In this document: in pieces, positions 1-8,957 of the stretch
How positions within the stretch are numbered: position 1 is the stretch's first letter
Layout of the letters: every line of letters begins with the position of its first letter
Assembly: GCA_016712315.1 (NCBI GenBank)
Contig: JADJRG010000013.1
Span: 186,001-250,000, forward strand
DNA from: Nannocystis sp.
GTDB lineage: Bacteria > Myxococcota_A > Polyangia > Nannocystales > Nannocystaceae
Reading direction: 5' to 3'
DNA: 64,000 bases
Notes under the pieces: model-generated
Told to the model about the DNA's origin: nothing
Database searches by the model: none
What the model saw: the letters and a program-made list of their open reading frames with translations, nothing else
Made by a program: the position numbers and the translations under genes

Positions 1-241
1 CGACGAGCTGCTCTTCGAGGAGGTCGATCAAGCGCTGGTCAACCGGATCACCGCGATGATCAGCGACGCGATCCTCCGCCACGAGCCGCGGATCGCCCTG
101 CGTGACCTCGAGGTCAGCCAGAGCCGCGGCGACGCCGGCCTGCTCGAGCTCCGCCTCGACTACGTCGTCCTCGGCACCAACTCCCGCTTCAACATGGTCT
201 TCCCCTTCTACCTCAACGAGGCCGTCAGCCCCGGACTCTGA
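1..241 (+). CDS. gp25-like baseplate wedge protein of an eCIS (5' end outside window)
   Basis: The open frame starts before the window and ends with TGA at 239-241. The visible 79 residues contain the gp25 hallmark: an N-terminal NRITAMISDAILRHEPRI stretch followed by a beta-rich half with an LDYVVLGTN segment and a C-terminal FPFYLNE. GPW/gp25 proteins (PF04965) sit in the inner baseplate wedge of contractile phage tails, T6SS (TssE) and eCIS. The next gene begins 3 bp after the stop, so this is one operon. The baseplate, tape-measure and ATPase genes downstream fix the context as eCIS rather than prophage. The missing N-terminus should be about 40-60 residues. Confidence 0.85.
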   Translation, partial: DELLFEEVDQALVNRITAMISDAILRHEPRIALRDLEVSQSRGDAGLLELRLDYVVLGTNSRFNMVFPFYLNEAVSPGL

Positions 242-244
242 CCC

Positions 245-679
245 ATGGCCGATTACCTGCTGATCGACGGCGACCAGGCCCACTTCCTCGCGAGCTTCGG
301 CGAGGCGACCGTGCTCGTCCAGCCCGGCACCCTGCGCGCCAGCGGCCCGGCCACCCTCGGCGGCCAGCGCCTCTGCGTGCTCGGCGACGAGGCCAGCGTG
401 TCGGTCGGCGGCTGCCTCTACACCACCTCGAAGCACTCGATCCCTGGCGTCGGCGCCCTCGAGATCGCCGCCCTCGCCGCGGATCAGCGGGCTCAGAGGC
501 CCGCCACCGGCGGCGCGCGCGCGCTCCTCGTCGGCGGCAGATTCACCGCCCGCTTCGTCGTCCAGAGCCCAGCCATGCAGCCGCCCAAGGGCCCTGGCTC
601 GCCGATCCCCGACGCCACGCTGCACTACGCCGGCGAGGGCTTCTTTATCACCACGAACACCAAGCTTCGCGGGGCCTGA
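245..679 (+). CDS. PAAR-like spike-tip candidate of the eCIS
   Basis: A 144-residue protein with no signal peptide, starting 3 bp after the gp25-like stop. It opens with MADYLLIDGDQAHFLASFG and carries a Gly/Val-rich beta core (GGQRLCVLGDEASVSVGGC). It closes with a PAMQPP segment and a GEGFFITTNTKL tail. Position between gp25 and the first baseplate-J gene, the size, and the short glycine-rich strands fit the PAAR or PAAR-like cap that eCIS loci encode here. I do not see a clean PAAR-repeat or DUF4280 signature, so the role is inferred mainly from gene order. The next gene begins at a GTG 3 bp after the TGA. Confidence 0.55.
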   Translation: MADYLLIDGDQAHFLASFGEATVLVQPGTLRASGPATLGGQRLCVLGDEASVSVGGCLYTTSKHSIPGVGALEIAALAADQRAQRPATGGARALLVGGRFTARFVVQSPAMQPPKGPGSPIPDATLHYAGEGFFITTNTKLRGA

Positions 680-681
680 TC

Positions 682-3600
682 GTGTCACGACGCTCCACCT
701 CCCTACACCTCGAAGGCCGCGACGGCGCCAGCCAGCGCGGCCGAGCGCTCCCGGAGCTCTCGCCCGCGAGCGTCGCGATCGACGAGCACGGCCACGCCGA
801 CCTGCTCGCCTTTGTGCGAGCGCTCGCCGAGCAGCTCCGCTTCTTCAGCGCGGACGACGGCGAGCTGCGCGACGCCGGCACCTGGGCCCCCTTCGCCCGC
901 CGCGACGACATCACCCTCGCCGACGTCGTCGCGTACATGCAGGACCCCGCGCGCTTCGACGGCGATCGAGCGCGCTGGCTCGGCCGCCCCCACTTCGCCC
1001 TGCTGCTCACCTTCCTGGGGCTGCTCGGCCACGCCCGCGAGCAGCTCAACGGCCTCACCGGCAGGCACCTCGATCACTACTACCGCGACATCCTCCAGAT
1101 GCGCCCCGAGCCGGCCACACCGGACCGCGCGAGCGTCGTCTTCCGCCTCGCCGCTGGGGTCGCCGAGCTGCGCGTGCCCGCTGGCACCGCGCTCCAGGCC
1201 GGCCGCGACAGCGGCGGCGCCGCGCGGATCTACCGCACCGAGCGCGAGCTCTTGGTCAATCGGGCCCGCGTCGACGCCCTCCGGTCGGTGCATGTCCACC
1301 GCCGCGTCACCGCGATCTCAGGCGTCCGCGAGGACCGCGGCCTCAGCCCCGACGAGGCCTTCGACGGCGCCCTCCGGATCGCCCTCGGCGCCCCGCGGCC
1401 CGGCGATCCGGTGCCGCTGTGGCGCGGCCTCCCCGTCGACCGAGGCCTCGTGCTCGGCCTCCCCGTCGCCCTCGACTTCGCCCGCGAGCGCCTCTTCCTC
1501 GAGCATCACGAGCTCCGCGCCCTCATGGCGCTGGTGCGTCGCCGCGCCGACGCCGACGCCGACGCCGAGTGGGCCGAGATCAACCGCCTGCTCGGCGTCC
1601 AAGGCCCCGCCGACCCGCGCGACCTCGCCGCCAACCTCAAGCGCGTCGTCGGCCCCCTCGACTTCGCCGCCGACGGCCTCGCCCAGGTCGACGACCTCGA
1701 CGACCTGTACAAGCGCCGCGCCGTCCCCGAGGTGCGCGCCTACATCGACCGCCACCTCGCCGCCGTCGGCTACGAAAATTTCGCCGCGCTCATGGCGATC
1801 AAGCGGCGGATCGACGCCGAGTGGGCCGAGATCAACCGCATCCTCGCCCGCCTCGGCGCCCGCCAGCGGGGCCTGCTCGCCTGGGAGCTCGGCGCCAGCG
1901 AAGCGACCGACTTCACCGCCAACCTCGCGCGGGCGCTCGGCGCCGCCTGGCCGCCGCCGTGGCCGTGGGGCGCCGTCGACATCGACTCCTACGAGGCCAT
2001 GATCCGCGCGCTCGAGGCCCACTTCGCGATGAGCGCCGAGCGCCTCACCCGCCTCGCCGCCTGCGCCGCCGCCGTCGCGACCCGCAGCGAGCGCGCCTGG
2101 CGAGAGCTCGACGCCCTGCTCACCGACGCCCACCAGGAGCGCCACCACGCGGCCCGACGCGCCGCCCTCGCCGCCGTCCGAGGCGACCGAAGCGACCTGC
2201 CCGCCTTCGACGCCGTCGTCGGCGCCGCCCTCGGCCAACCGGGCGGGTCGCTGCCTTGGGAGGCCGCTCGCGCCCAGCTCGCGCCCCACCTCGATCCTGG
2301 CCAACAAGCCCTGCTCGACGGCTTTCGCGCGCAGCTCCTCGACCCCGCCGCGCCCCGGCGCTTCACCTGGTCCGACGTCGAACGATCGCTCGAGCTCGCC
2401 CAGCGCCGCATCACCGGCGCCCCGGAGCCCGTCGCCCGCAAGATCGAATGGCGGGGCCTGCACGCCCTCGAGGACCCCGCCGCGCGCGCCGAGGACCCCG
2501 CGTCGCCGCGCTGGAGGACCTTCGGTCGGCCCGCCCGCGCCAGCGAGGCTCACCCGCCCGCCGCGCCCCTCGGCTTCGCCCTCTGCTCCCCCTCGCTCGC
2601 GCTCTCACAAGGCCAGCGCACCCTCACCCTCACCCTCGGCCTGCGCGACCTCGACCAACCCGCCTTCCTGCGCGATCTCGCCCTCCTCCCTGAGCTGCTC
2701 AGCGACAGCAGCCTGCGCGCCGCCCTGCACGCCGCCCTCTGCGTCGAGGTCAGCAGCGCGACCGGATGGATCGAGCTGCCGCTGGCCGGCGCCCGCCTCG
2801 CCACCGGCCGCCCCGGCGACGACTATTGGAGCCTCTTGGCCGAGCCGCGCGCGCTGAGCGAGGATCGCCCCGGCCTGCGCCTCCAGCTCGTCGCTGGCCC
2901 CGAGCTCGGCCCCCTCGCCCCGCTCCCTGGCAGCGCCGACCGATGGCCGACCTTGCGCCTCACCCTGCGCCCGCGCTGGGACGCCAGCGCCCGCGAGTGG
3001 ACCACCAACCTCGCCCCCTTCGAGCCGCTCGTGCTCGCCGCCGTCCACCTGCGCGTCGAGGTCGAAGGCCTCGTCGACCTGCGCCTCCAGCACGAGGATC
3101 GCCCCCTCGACCCGCGCCGCCCCTTCGAACCATTCGGTCGCAGCCCCGCCGTCGGCGCCCGCTTGTACCTCAGCCACCCCGAGCTGGTCGGGCCCCGCCT
3201 CGACCGTCTCCGCCTCGATCTCACCTGGATGGGCCTGCCGAGCAGCCTGCGCGACAATTACCGCAACTACCCCGGGATCGCCGCCGCCAGCGACTTCAAG
3301 GCCCGGGTCAGCCTCCTCGATCGCGGCCTCGCCTTCCCCCTCGCCGACATCGACCTCTTCACCGAGGGCCCCGAGCCCGCCGCCCGCACCGCCGCCGAGC
3401 GCAGCGCCCTGCTCCCCGACATCCCCGGGACGATCGCCGCGATCAGCCCGGGCTATCGCTACACGCGGCGCGACGAGCTCCCGCTCGCCGGCGACATTCG
3501 CCGCGCCGATCGTTATTTCCAATGCGAGCTCACCCCGAACGACTTCGGCCACGGCGCCTATCCCGTGCTCGCCGCGCGGGGGGCGAGGGAGCTCGCCATC

Positions 3601-5013
3601 GGCCTCGCCCGCGGCGCCGTCGACCCCAACGCCGCCCAGGCCTTCGCGCTCGACCCGCCCTACACCCCGACGATCCAGCGGATCACCGCCGCCTATCGCG
3701 CCTCGATCGAGCTCCACCCCGGCGCCGCTGGCGATCACGCCGACCGCCTGCTCCACGTCCACCCCTTCGGCGTCAGCCCGATCGACCCCGCCGACCCGCG
3801 CCTGCTGCCCCGCTACGACGCCGCTGGCGAGCTCTACATCGGCCTTCGCGACCTCGACCCTCCTCAGCGCCTGGCCCTGCTCTTCGTCGTCGCCGAGGGC
3901 ACCGCCGTGGCCGACCGCGCCGCGCCCGTCGAGTGGTCGGTCCTCGACGGCGACCGCTGGCGCCCCCTCGCCGGCCACCTCCTCCACGACTCGACCCGCG
4001 GCCTCCTCAACTCCGGCATCATCGAGCTCGATCTGCCCGCCGTCGCCGCCAGCACCCGCCTGCCCGCCGGGCGCTACTGGCTGCGGGCCGCGGTCGCCGA
4101 CCACGCCGACGGCGTCTGTGACACCGTCGAGATCCGCGCCCAAGCCGTCACCGTCCGCTTCGACCCGCGCGAGGACGCCCCCGAGCACGACGCCCGACCG
4201 CTGCCCGTCCGCAGCATCGATCGCCTGCTCGTCCCTGACCCGCGGGTCGCCGCCGTCGAGCAGCCCTACACCTCCTTCGGCGGCGCCCCCGCTGAGGCCC
4301 CGGAGCGCTTCTACACCCGCGTCAGCGAGCGCCTGCGCCACAAGCAGCGCGCCCTCACCCCTTGGGACTACGAGCGCCTGGTGCTGCAGCGCTTCCCCGG
4401 GATCTACAAGGCGAGCTGCTTGCCTGTCGGCGCGCCTGGCGAGGTCGAGATCATCGTCATCCCCGACATCCGCCAGCGGCTCCCCTCCGACGCCTACGCG
4501 CCGCGGGCCCCCGCCGACCTGCTCGCCGAGATCCAGGCCTACCTCGCCGCCCTCGCCCCCGCCGCCGCCCGCGTCCGCGTCCGCAACCCCAGCTACGTCG
4601 CCGTCGCGGTGCGCCTCGGCGTCCGCTTCATGCCCGGCCAGGACCCACGCCACGCCCAGAAGCGGCTCAGCGAGGACCTCAGCCGCTTCCTCTCCCCCTG
4701 GGCCTACGACGAGGGCGCCGAGCTGACCATCGGCGGCAGGATCTACGCCAGCAGCATCCTCGACTTCGTCGATCGCCGCGACTACGTCGACTACGTCGCC
4801 GAGCTGCGGCTCGCCCGCAGCGACAACGGCGTCGACTTCACCGCCCTGCCGCCGACCGACGAGGACTACCACGTCGCCGCCGAGCGCCCGGATCAGGCGC
4901 TCGTCGCCGCCCGCGAGCACCACATCGACATCATCTCGGCGCAGGATTATCAGCAGACTTCGTTCACAGGTATCAACTATCTCAAGGTCGAGCTCGATTT
5001 CATAATCAGTTGA
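682..5013 (+). CDS. Large baseplate J-like protein (Afp11/Afp12 type)
   Basis: A 1443-residue protein with a GTG start at 682, directly after the preceding stop. The region around residue 1219 reads HKQRALTPWDYERLVLQRF, followed by an EVEIIVIPD strand. This is the characteristic C-terminal part of eCIS baseplate J-like (gp47/gp6) proteins. The N-terminal third contains two copies of a helical motif sharing DAEWAEINR, near residues 293 and 378; their DNA is identical over 27 bases. Baseplate J-like proteins build the wedge ring that triggers sheath contraction. The length is well above a minimal gp47 protein but typical of the long eCIS wedge subunits. It acts in the cytoplasmically assembled particle; no signal peptide is present. 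Confidence 0.85.
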   Translation: MSRRSTSLHLEGRDGASQRGRALPELSPASVAIDEHGHADLLAFVRALAEQLRFFSADDGELRDAGTWAPFARRDDITLADVVAYMQDPARFDGDRARWLGRPHFALLLTFLGLLGHAREQLNGLTGRHLDHYYRDILQMRPEPATPDRASVVFRLAAGVAELRVPAGTALQAGRDSGGAARIYRTERELLVNRARVDALRSVHVHRRVTAISGVREDRGLSPDEAFDGALRIALGAPRPGDPVPLWRGLPVDRGLVLGLPVALDFARERLFLEHHELRALMALVRRRADADADAEWAEINRLLGVQGPADPRDLAANLKRVVGPLDFAADGLAQVDDLDDLYKRRAVPEVRAYIDRHLAAVGYENFAALMAIKRRIDAEWAEINRILARLGARQRGLLAWELGASEATDFTANLARALGAAWPPPWPWGAVDIDSYEAMIRALEAHFAMSAERLTRLAACAAAVATRSERAWRELDALLTDAHQERHHAARRAALAAVRGDRSDLPAFDAVVGAALGQPGGSLPWEAARAQLAPHLDPGQQALLDGFRAQLLDPAAPRRFTWSDVERSLELAQRRITGAPEPVARKIEWRGLHALEDPAARAEDPASPRWRTFGRPARASEAHPPAAPLGFALCSPSLALSQGQRTLTLTLGLRDLDQPAFLRDLALLPELLSDSSLRAALHAALCVEVSSATGWIELPLAGARLATGRPGDDYWSLLAEPRALSEDRPGLRLQLVAGPELGPLAPLPGSADRWPTLRLTLRPRWDASAREWTTNLAPFEPLVLAAVHLRVEVEGLVDLRLQHEDRPLDPRRPFEPFGRSPAVGARLYLSHPELVGPRLDRLRLDLTWMGLPSSLRDNYRNYPGIAAASDFKARVSLLDRGLAFPLADIDLFTEGPEPAARTAAERSALLPDIPGTIAAISPGYRYTRRDELPLAGDIRRADRYFQCELTPNDFGHGAYPVLAARGARELAIGLARGAVDPNAAQAFALDPPYTPTIQRITAAYRASIELHPGAAGDHADRLLHVHPFGVSPIDPADPRLLPRYDAAGELYIGLRDLDPPQRLALLFVVAEGTAVADRAAPVEWSVLDGDRWRPLAGHLLHDSTRGLLNSGIIELDLPAVAASTRLPAGRYWLRAAVADHADGVCDTVEIRAQAVTVRFDPREDAPEHDARPLPVRSIDRLLVPDPRVAAVEQPYTSFGGAPAEAPERFYTRVSERLRHKQRALTPWDYERLVLQRFPGIYKASCLPVGAPGEVEIIVIPDIRQRLPSDAYAPRAPADLLAEIQAYLAALAPAAARVRVRNPSYVAVAVRLGVRFMPGQDPRHAQKRLSEDLSRFLSPWAYDEGAELTIGGRIYASSILDFVDRRDYVDYVAELRLARSDNGVDFTALPPTDEDYHVAAERPDQALVAAREHHIDIISAQDYQQTSFTGINYLKVELDFIIS
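1548..1850 (+). repeat. Internal duplicated helical motif in the baseplate J gene
   Basis: Two in-frame copies of a segment encoding DAEWAEINR followed by L or I-L lie about 255 bp apart. Each is preceded by an ALMAL or ALMAI run. The shared DNA core is 27 identical bases, so the duplication is recent or under strong constraint. Confidence 0.6.
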
Positions 5014-5029
5014 GCCCGCGAGGAGTGTT

Positions 5030-6892
5030 ATGGCGATCACCACCAAGAACCGCAAGCAGCTCAAGGCTTACTTCGTCAAGAACGCGATCCCCACCGAGGG
5101 CAACTTCAGCGACCTCGTCGACGCGCAGCTCAACCAGGCCGAGGACGGCGTCTTTAAGCTCCCCGGCGAGCCCCTCAGCGTCGTCGCCGCCCCTGGCGAT
5201 CAGCGGCGCGCGCTCCGCTTCTACAGCACCTACCCCGCCGCCAACCCCGACTGGCAGATCAGCCTCGCCCCCGCGCAGGACCCTGGCGACCCCGCGAGCG
5301 CCCGCCCCGGCTTCGGCGTCAGCGACGGCGCCGGCCGGGCCCGCCTCTACATCGACCCGAGCACCGGCAACCTCGGTGTCGGCACCAACGCCCCGAGCGA
5401 CCGCCTGACCGTCTCCGGCGGCGATCTCCGGATCGAGGGCGACGGCTATCACCGCCTCAAAGTGCTCGCGTTCAACGCCGGCGTCGAGCTGGTCGCCCGC
5501 AACCCTGGCGGCACCCCCCACATCGACTTCACCCAGGGTCAACTCGACAGCCCCGACTACGGCCTGCGCCTCATCGCCACCGACAACAACACCCTCCACC
5601 TCCAAGGCGGCCAAGGCGCCCCCACGTTACGAGTCCAGGGCGATCTCGTCGTCGACGGCGCCCAAAACAAGCTCGACACCCGCGAGCAGGGCAGCGCCAC
5701 CATCCGCGCCCACGACCTCGCATTCGGCCACTCCGGCCGCCGCGGCGCCCCCGGACGCGCCCTCGTCGACAGCGGCGACGCCCTCGTCTTCAACTTCGGC
5801 GCCGACTGGAAGAGCGCCGCGATCCACAGCCCCCTCACCGTAAACGGCGCCCTCACCGTCGAAGGCGCCGTGCACGCCAAGGGCGCCGTCAACGCCCCCG
5901 CCGGCCTCAACTTCCAAGGCAGCGTCGCCCACATCGACGCCGACGGCGCCCTCTATCGCCACACCGACGGCCAAGTCTACCTCACCGTCGACGATACCTT
6001 GTACATCCGCGACCTGGGCGCGAAGGACGTCGCCGCCACCTTCAACACCGACCAAGGCAACCTCCACCTTAAGAACCGGATCAGCGCCCGCGCCCTCGGG
6101 ATCGGCCTCGGCGACGCCGATCCCGCCGGCCCCCTCGAGGTCCGCGTCGCCGGCAGCGGCGGCGGCTGGGATCGCCTCGTCGTCACCGCCAACGCCGCCT
6201 GGGGCAACGGCAACCAACACGTCACCATCGGCGCGGGCGGCGGCGCCGGGATCATGATGCATAACGCGCACATCCCATGGATCGCCGAGGAGAAGCGCGC
6301 CTCGATCCGCTACGGCATGAGCCAACCGAACAAGATCTGGTGGGACGTCGGCCTCCGCGAGGACGACTCCTTCCACTTCGCGACCAGCGCGGGCGGCACA
6401 CCGCTCGCCGTCCGGCGCGGCGGCATCGCAGTGGGCGGCGACCTCACGGTGAGCGGCGGCGTCACGACGAGCGGCCTCCAGGTCAACGGCGCATTGACCG
6501 TCCACGGCGCGCTGAACAAGCTCGACGTGTCCGAGCAAGGCGTCGCGACGATCCGCGCCGCCGACCTCTTTTTTGGCCACTCCGGCCGCCGCGGCGCCCC
6601 CGGCCGCGCCCTCGTCGACAACAAAGACGCGCTGGTCCTCAACTTCGGCGCCGACTGGAAGAGCGCCGAGATCCACAGCCCGCTCACCGTCCACGGCGAC
6701 GCGACCATCACCGGCAGCCTGCGCGTCGGCGCGTGGTCGCTCGAGGCCACCGCGACCGCCCTCCTGATCAAGTGCGGCGCCCAGATCGTCGCGCGCTTCG
6801 CCACCGAGCACGACCGCTTCCAGATCTACAGGAACGTCAACGGCCAGGGCCCCTATTTCTATTACAACTCCCACGGCGTCTTCGGCGCGTAG
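5030..6892 (+). CDS. eCIS fibre-like protein with duplicated module
   Basis: A 620-residue protein, ATG at 5030 with a gaggag-type ribosome site upstream. The N-terminus MAITTKNRKQLKAYFVKNAI is a helical attachment segment that I associate with eCIS loci of bacteria. Then comes a LYIDPSTGNLGVGTN motif of the kind seen at the start of phage tail-fibre shafts. The rest is beta-rich with GLTV/GALTV-type turns. A 59-residue block occurs twice, 50 of 59 positions identical, at residues 213-271 and 496-554. No peptidase S74 chaperone is obvious. Best reading: a trimeric fibre or needle-like receptor-binding protein attached to the baseplate. The family assignment is from context and motif memory. 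Confidence 0.65.
   Translation: MAITTKNRKQLKAYFVKNAIPTEGNFSDLVDAQLNQAEDGVFKLPGEPLSVVAAPGDQRRALRFYSTYPAANPDWQISLAPAQDPGDPASARPGFGVSDGAGRARLYIDPSTGNLGVGTNAPSDRLTVSGGDLRIEGDGYHRLKVLAFNAGVELVARNPGGTPHIDFTQGQLDSPDYGLRLIATDNNTLHLQGGQGAPTLRVQGDLVVDGAQNKLDTREQGSATIRAHDLAFGHSGRRGAPGRALVDSGDALVFNFGADWKSAAIHSPLTVNGALTVEGAVHAKGAVNAPAGLNFQGSVAHIDADGALYRHTDGQVYLTVDDTLYIRDLGAKDVAATFNTDQGNLHLKNRISARALGIGLGDADPAGPLEVRVAGSGGGWDRLVVTANAAWGNGNQHVTIGAGGGAGIMMHNAHIPWIAEEKRASIRYGMSQPNKIWWDVGLREDDSFHFATSAGGTPLAVRRGGIAVGGDLTVSGGVTTSGLQVNGALTVHGALNKLDVSEQGVATIRAADLFFGHSGRRGAPGRALVDNKDALVLNFGADWKSAEIHSPLTVHGDATITGSLRVGAWSLEATATALLIKCGAQIVARFATEHDRFQIYRNVNGQGPYFYYNSHGVFGA
5666..5842 (+). repeat. Fibre module, copy 1
   Basis: This encodes the 59-residue block from NKLDTREQGS to IHSPLTV. 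Copy 2 is at 6515-6691. Confidence 0.75.
6515..6691 (+). repeat. Fibre module, copy 2
   Basis: This encodes NKLDVSEQGV to IHSPLTV, 50 of 59 residues identical to copy 1. Nine substitutions are scattered and none breaks the frame. Confidence 0.75.
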
Positions 6893-6916
6893 CCGAGGCG
6901 CAGCACGGAGCCCGCG

Positions 6917-8957
6917 ATGAGCACCTCCACTACCCTGCCGACTGGCCCGCTCGAGCACCTGGCGATGGACTACGCCGGGCTGCGCGAGCGCGGCCTGCGC
7001 CTCCTCGAACGCCTCGCCGGCGCCCAATGGACCGACTTCAACGCCCACGACCCCGGGATCACCATCCTCGAGCAATTGTGTTATGCGATCACCGACCTCG
7101 GCTATCGCATCAACCACCCCGTCGCCGACCTCATCGCCGGCAGCGACCCCGCGGTCGCCCTGCCTGGCCCCGCGGAGATCCTCACCTGCGCCCCTGTCAC
7201 CCAGGCTGACCTGCGCCGCCAGCTCCTCGACATCGAAGGCGTCGCCAACGCCTGGGTCGAGCCCCTCCGCGCCCCCTCGCCGCCGTTCTATCACCTCCAG
7301 GGCAGCGACGAGCTCCACCTCCAGCGCGACCCCGGCGACCCCACCGCGCAGCCCGTCCAGCTCGCCGGCCTCCACCACGTCCTCCTCCAGACCAGCGATC
7401 GCCTCTCCGCCGAGCAAGCGCTCACCTGCGCCGCCGCCAGCCTCCACCGCCGCCGCGGCCTCGGTGAGGACTACCAGCTCGCCCTGCTCACCTCCCACGA
7501 GGTGTGGATCCAGGCCAAGATCGAGGTCGGCCCGATCGATCAGCCCGCCGACGTCTTGGCCGAGATCATCGAGCAGATCGAGGCCTACCTCGCCCCTCCT
7601 GTCCGCTTCACCAGCCGCGGCGACGCCGCCGACCAAGGCCGCAGCCAGGACGAGCTCTACACCGGCCCCTACCTCGACCACGGCTTCGTGCTCGGCGAGC
7701 TGCCGCCGCTGCGCGCCGCCGTCCGCGCCTCCGATCTGATCCACGCGATCATGAACGTGCCCGCCGTCCGCGCCGTCCGTTCGCTCGCCCTCGCCACCGC
7801 CGCCGCCGCCCCGCGCGAGCGCTGGCTGCTCGAGATCCCCGCCGGTCAGGTCCCCACCCTCGCCACCAGCTCCGAGCTCTGCCTCCTGCGCGCCGGCCTG
7901 CCTGTGCGGGTCGACCCCGCCGAGCTCCAAGCCCGCCTCGCCGCCCGTCGCCTCGCCGCCCACGCGCATCGCCGCAGCGACGCCCCCCACGGCCAGCCGC
8001 CCCCCCGCGGCCGCGACCGCCAGCTCGCCCACTACCGGTCGATCCTCCACCAATTCCCCGCCGCCTACGGCGTCGGCGCCCTCGGCCTGCCCGACCGCGC
8101 CCCCGTCGAACGTCGAGCCCAGGCCCGCCAGCTCGCCGCCTATCTCCACCTCTTCGATCAGCTCCTCGCGAACCAGTTCGCCCAGCTCGCCAACGCCCAT
8201 CGGCTCCTCTCCCCCGAGGAGGCGCCCCTGCGCACCTACTTCGCCCAGCCGATCGACGACCCCCGCCTGCGCGTCGACGAGCTCCTGCGCCACGCTCCCC
8301 GCGTCCATCGCGCTTGGCTCGCCGGCGCCGTCGAGCCCGGCGACGACGCCAGCGCGCGCCGTAGCCGCTTCCTCGCCCACCTGCTCGCGCGATACGCCGA
8401 GCACCTCGGCGATCACGCTCACGTCGGCGACAGCGGCTCGCCTCGCCGCAGCGACGCCGACCTCGTCGCCGATCGCCAGGCCTTCTTGCGCGACTACCCC
8501 CGGCTCAGCCGCGCCCGCGGCTCGGGCCACGACATCTTCGGCGACGACCAAGAGCGCTCCGGTCTCGCCCAGCGTCTCCGCCTCCGGCTCGGCCTCGGCG
8601 AGCGCCCCCGCCTCCACATCGTCGAGCACCTGCTGCTGCGCCCGATCCCCGAGGACGCCCGCCAGATCGGCGACGACGCCGATCCCCGCGTCCCGCTGCT
8701 CGCTGGCGTCCACGAGCCCGACCCCTGGTCCTTCCAGGTCAGCTACGTCTTCGAGGCGCTGCCCGGCGATCAGCCCGGCGGCGCCTTCGAGCAGATGGTC
8801 GCCCAAACGATCCTCGCCGAGACCCCCGCCCACCTCCGCCCCCACCTCCACTGGTTCGGCGACGACCACACCGGCGCCCACTGGAGCGACTTCGACGCCG
8901 CCTGGGCCGCCTTCCGCGCCGCCCACCGCGCCTACCGAGCCGCCAGCCTGCACGCTA
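6917..8957 (+). CDS. Second baseplate J-like protein, N-terminal part (frameshifted gene)
   Basis: ATG at 6917, gcccgcg upstream, 24 bp after the fibre stop. Residues 34-60 read TDFNAHDPGITILEQLCYAI and then a TDLGYR segment. This is the diagnostic wedge motif of eCIS baseplate J-like proteins (Afp11/12 type). Sensible coding runs to about 8957 (RAYRAASLHA). Beyond this the same frame stays open to 9949, but it becomes Arg/Pro-rich out-of-frame text. The true continuation (GAAPEQLHIPLRDARDRVID) lies one frame over from about 8958. Removing one base near 8952-8957 would restore a protein of about 1290 residues ending at 10787. This may be a sequencing or assembly error or a real mutation. Confidence 0.75.
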
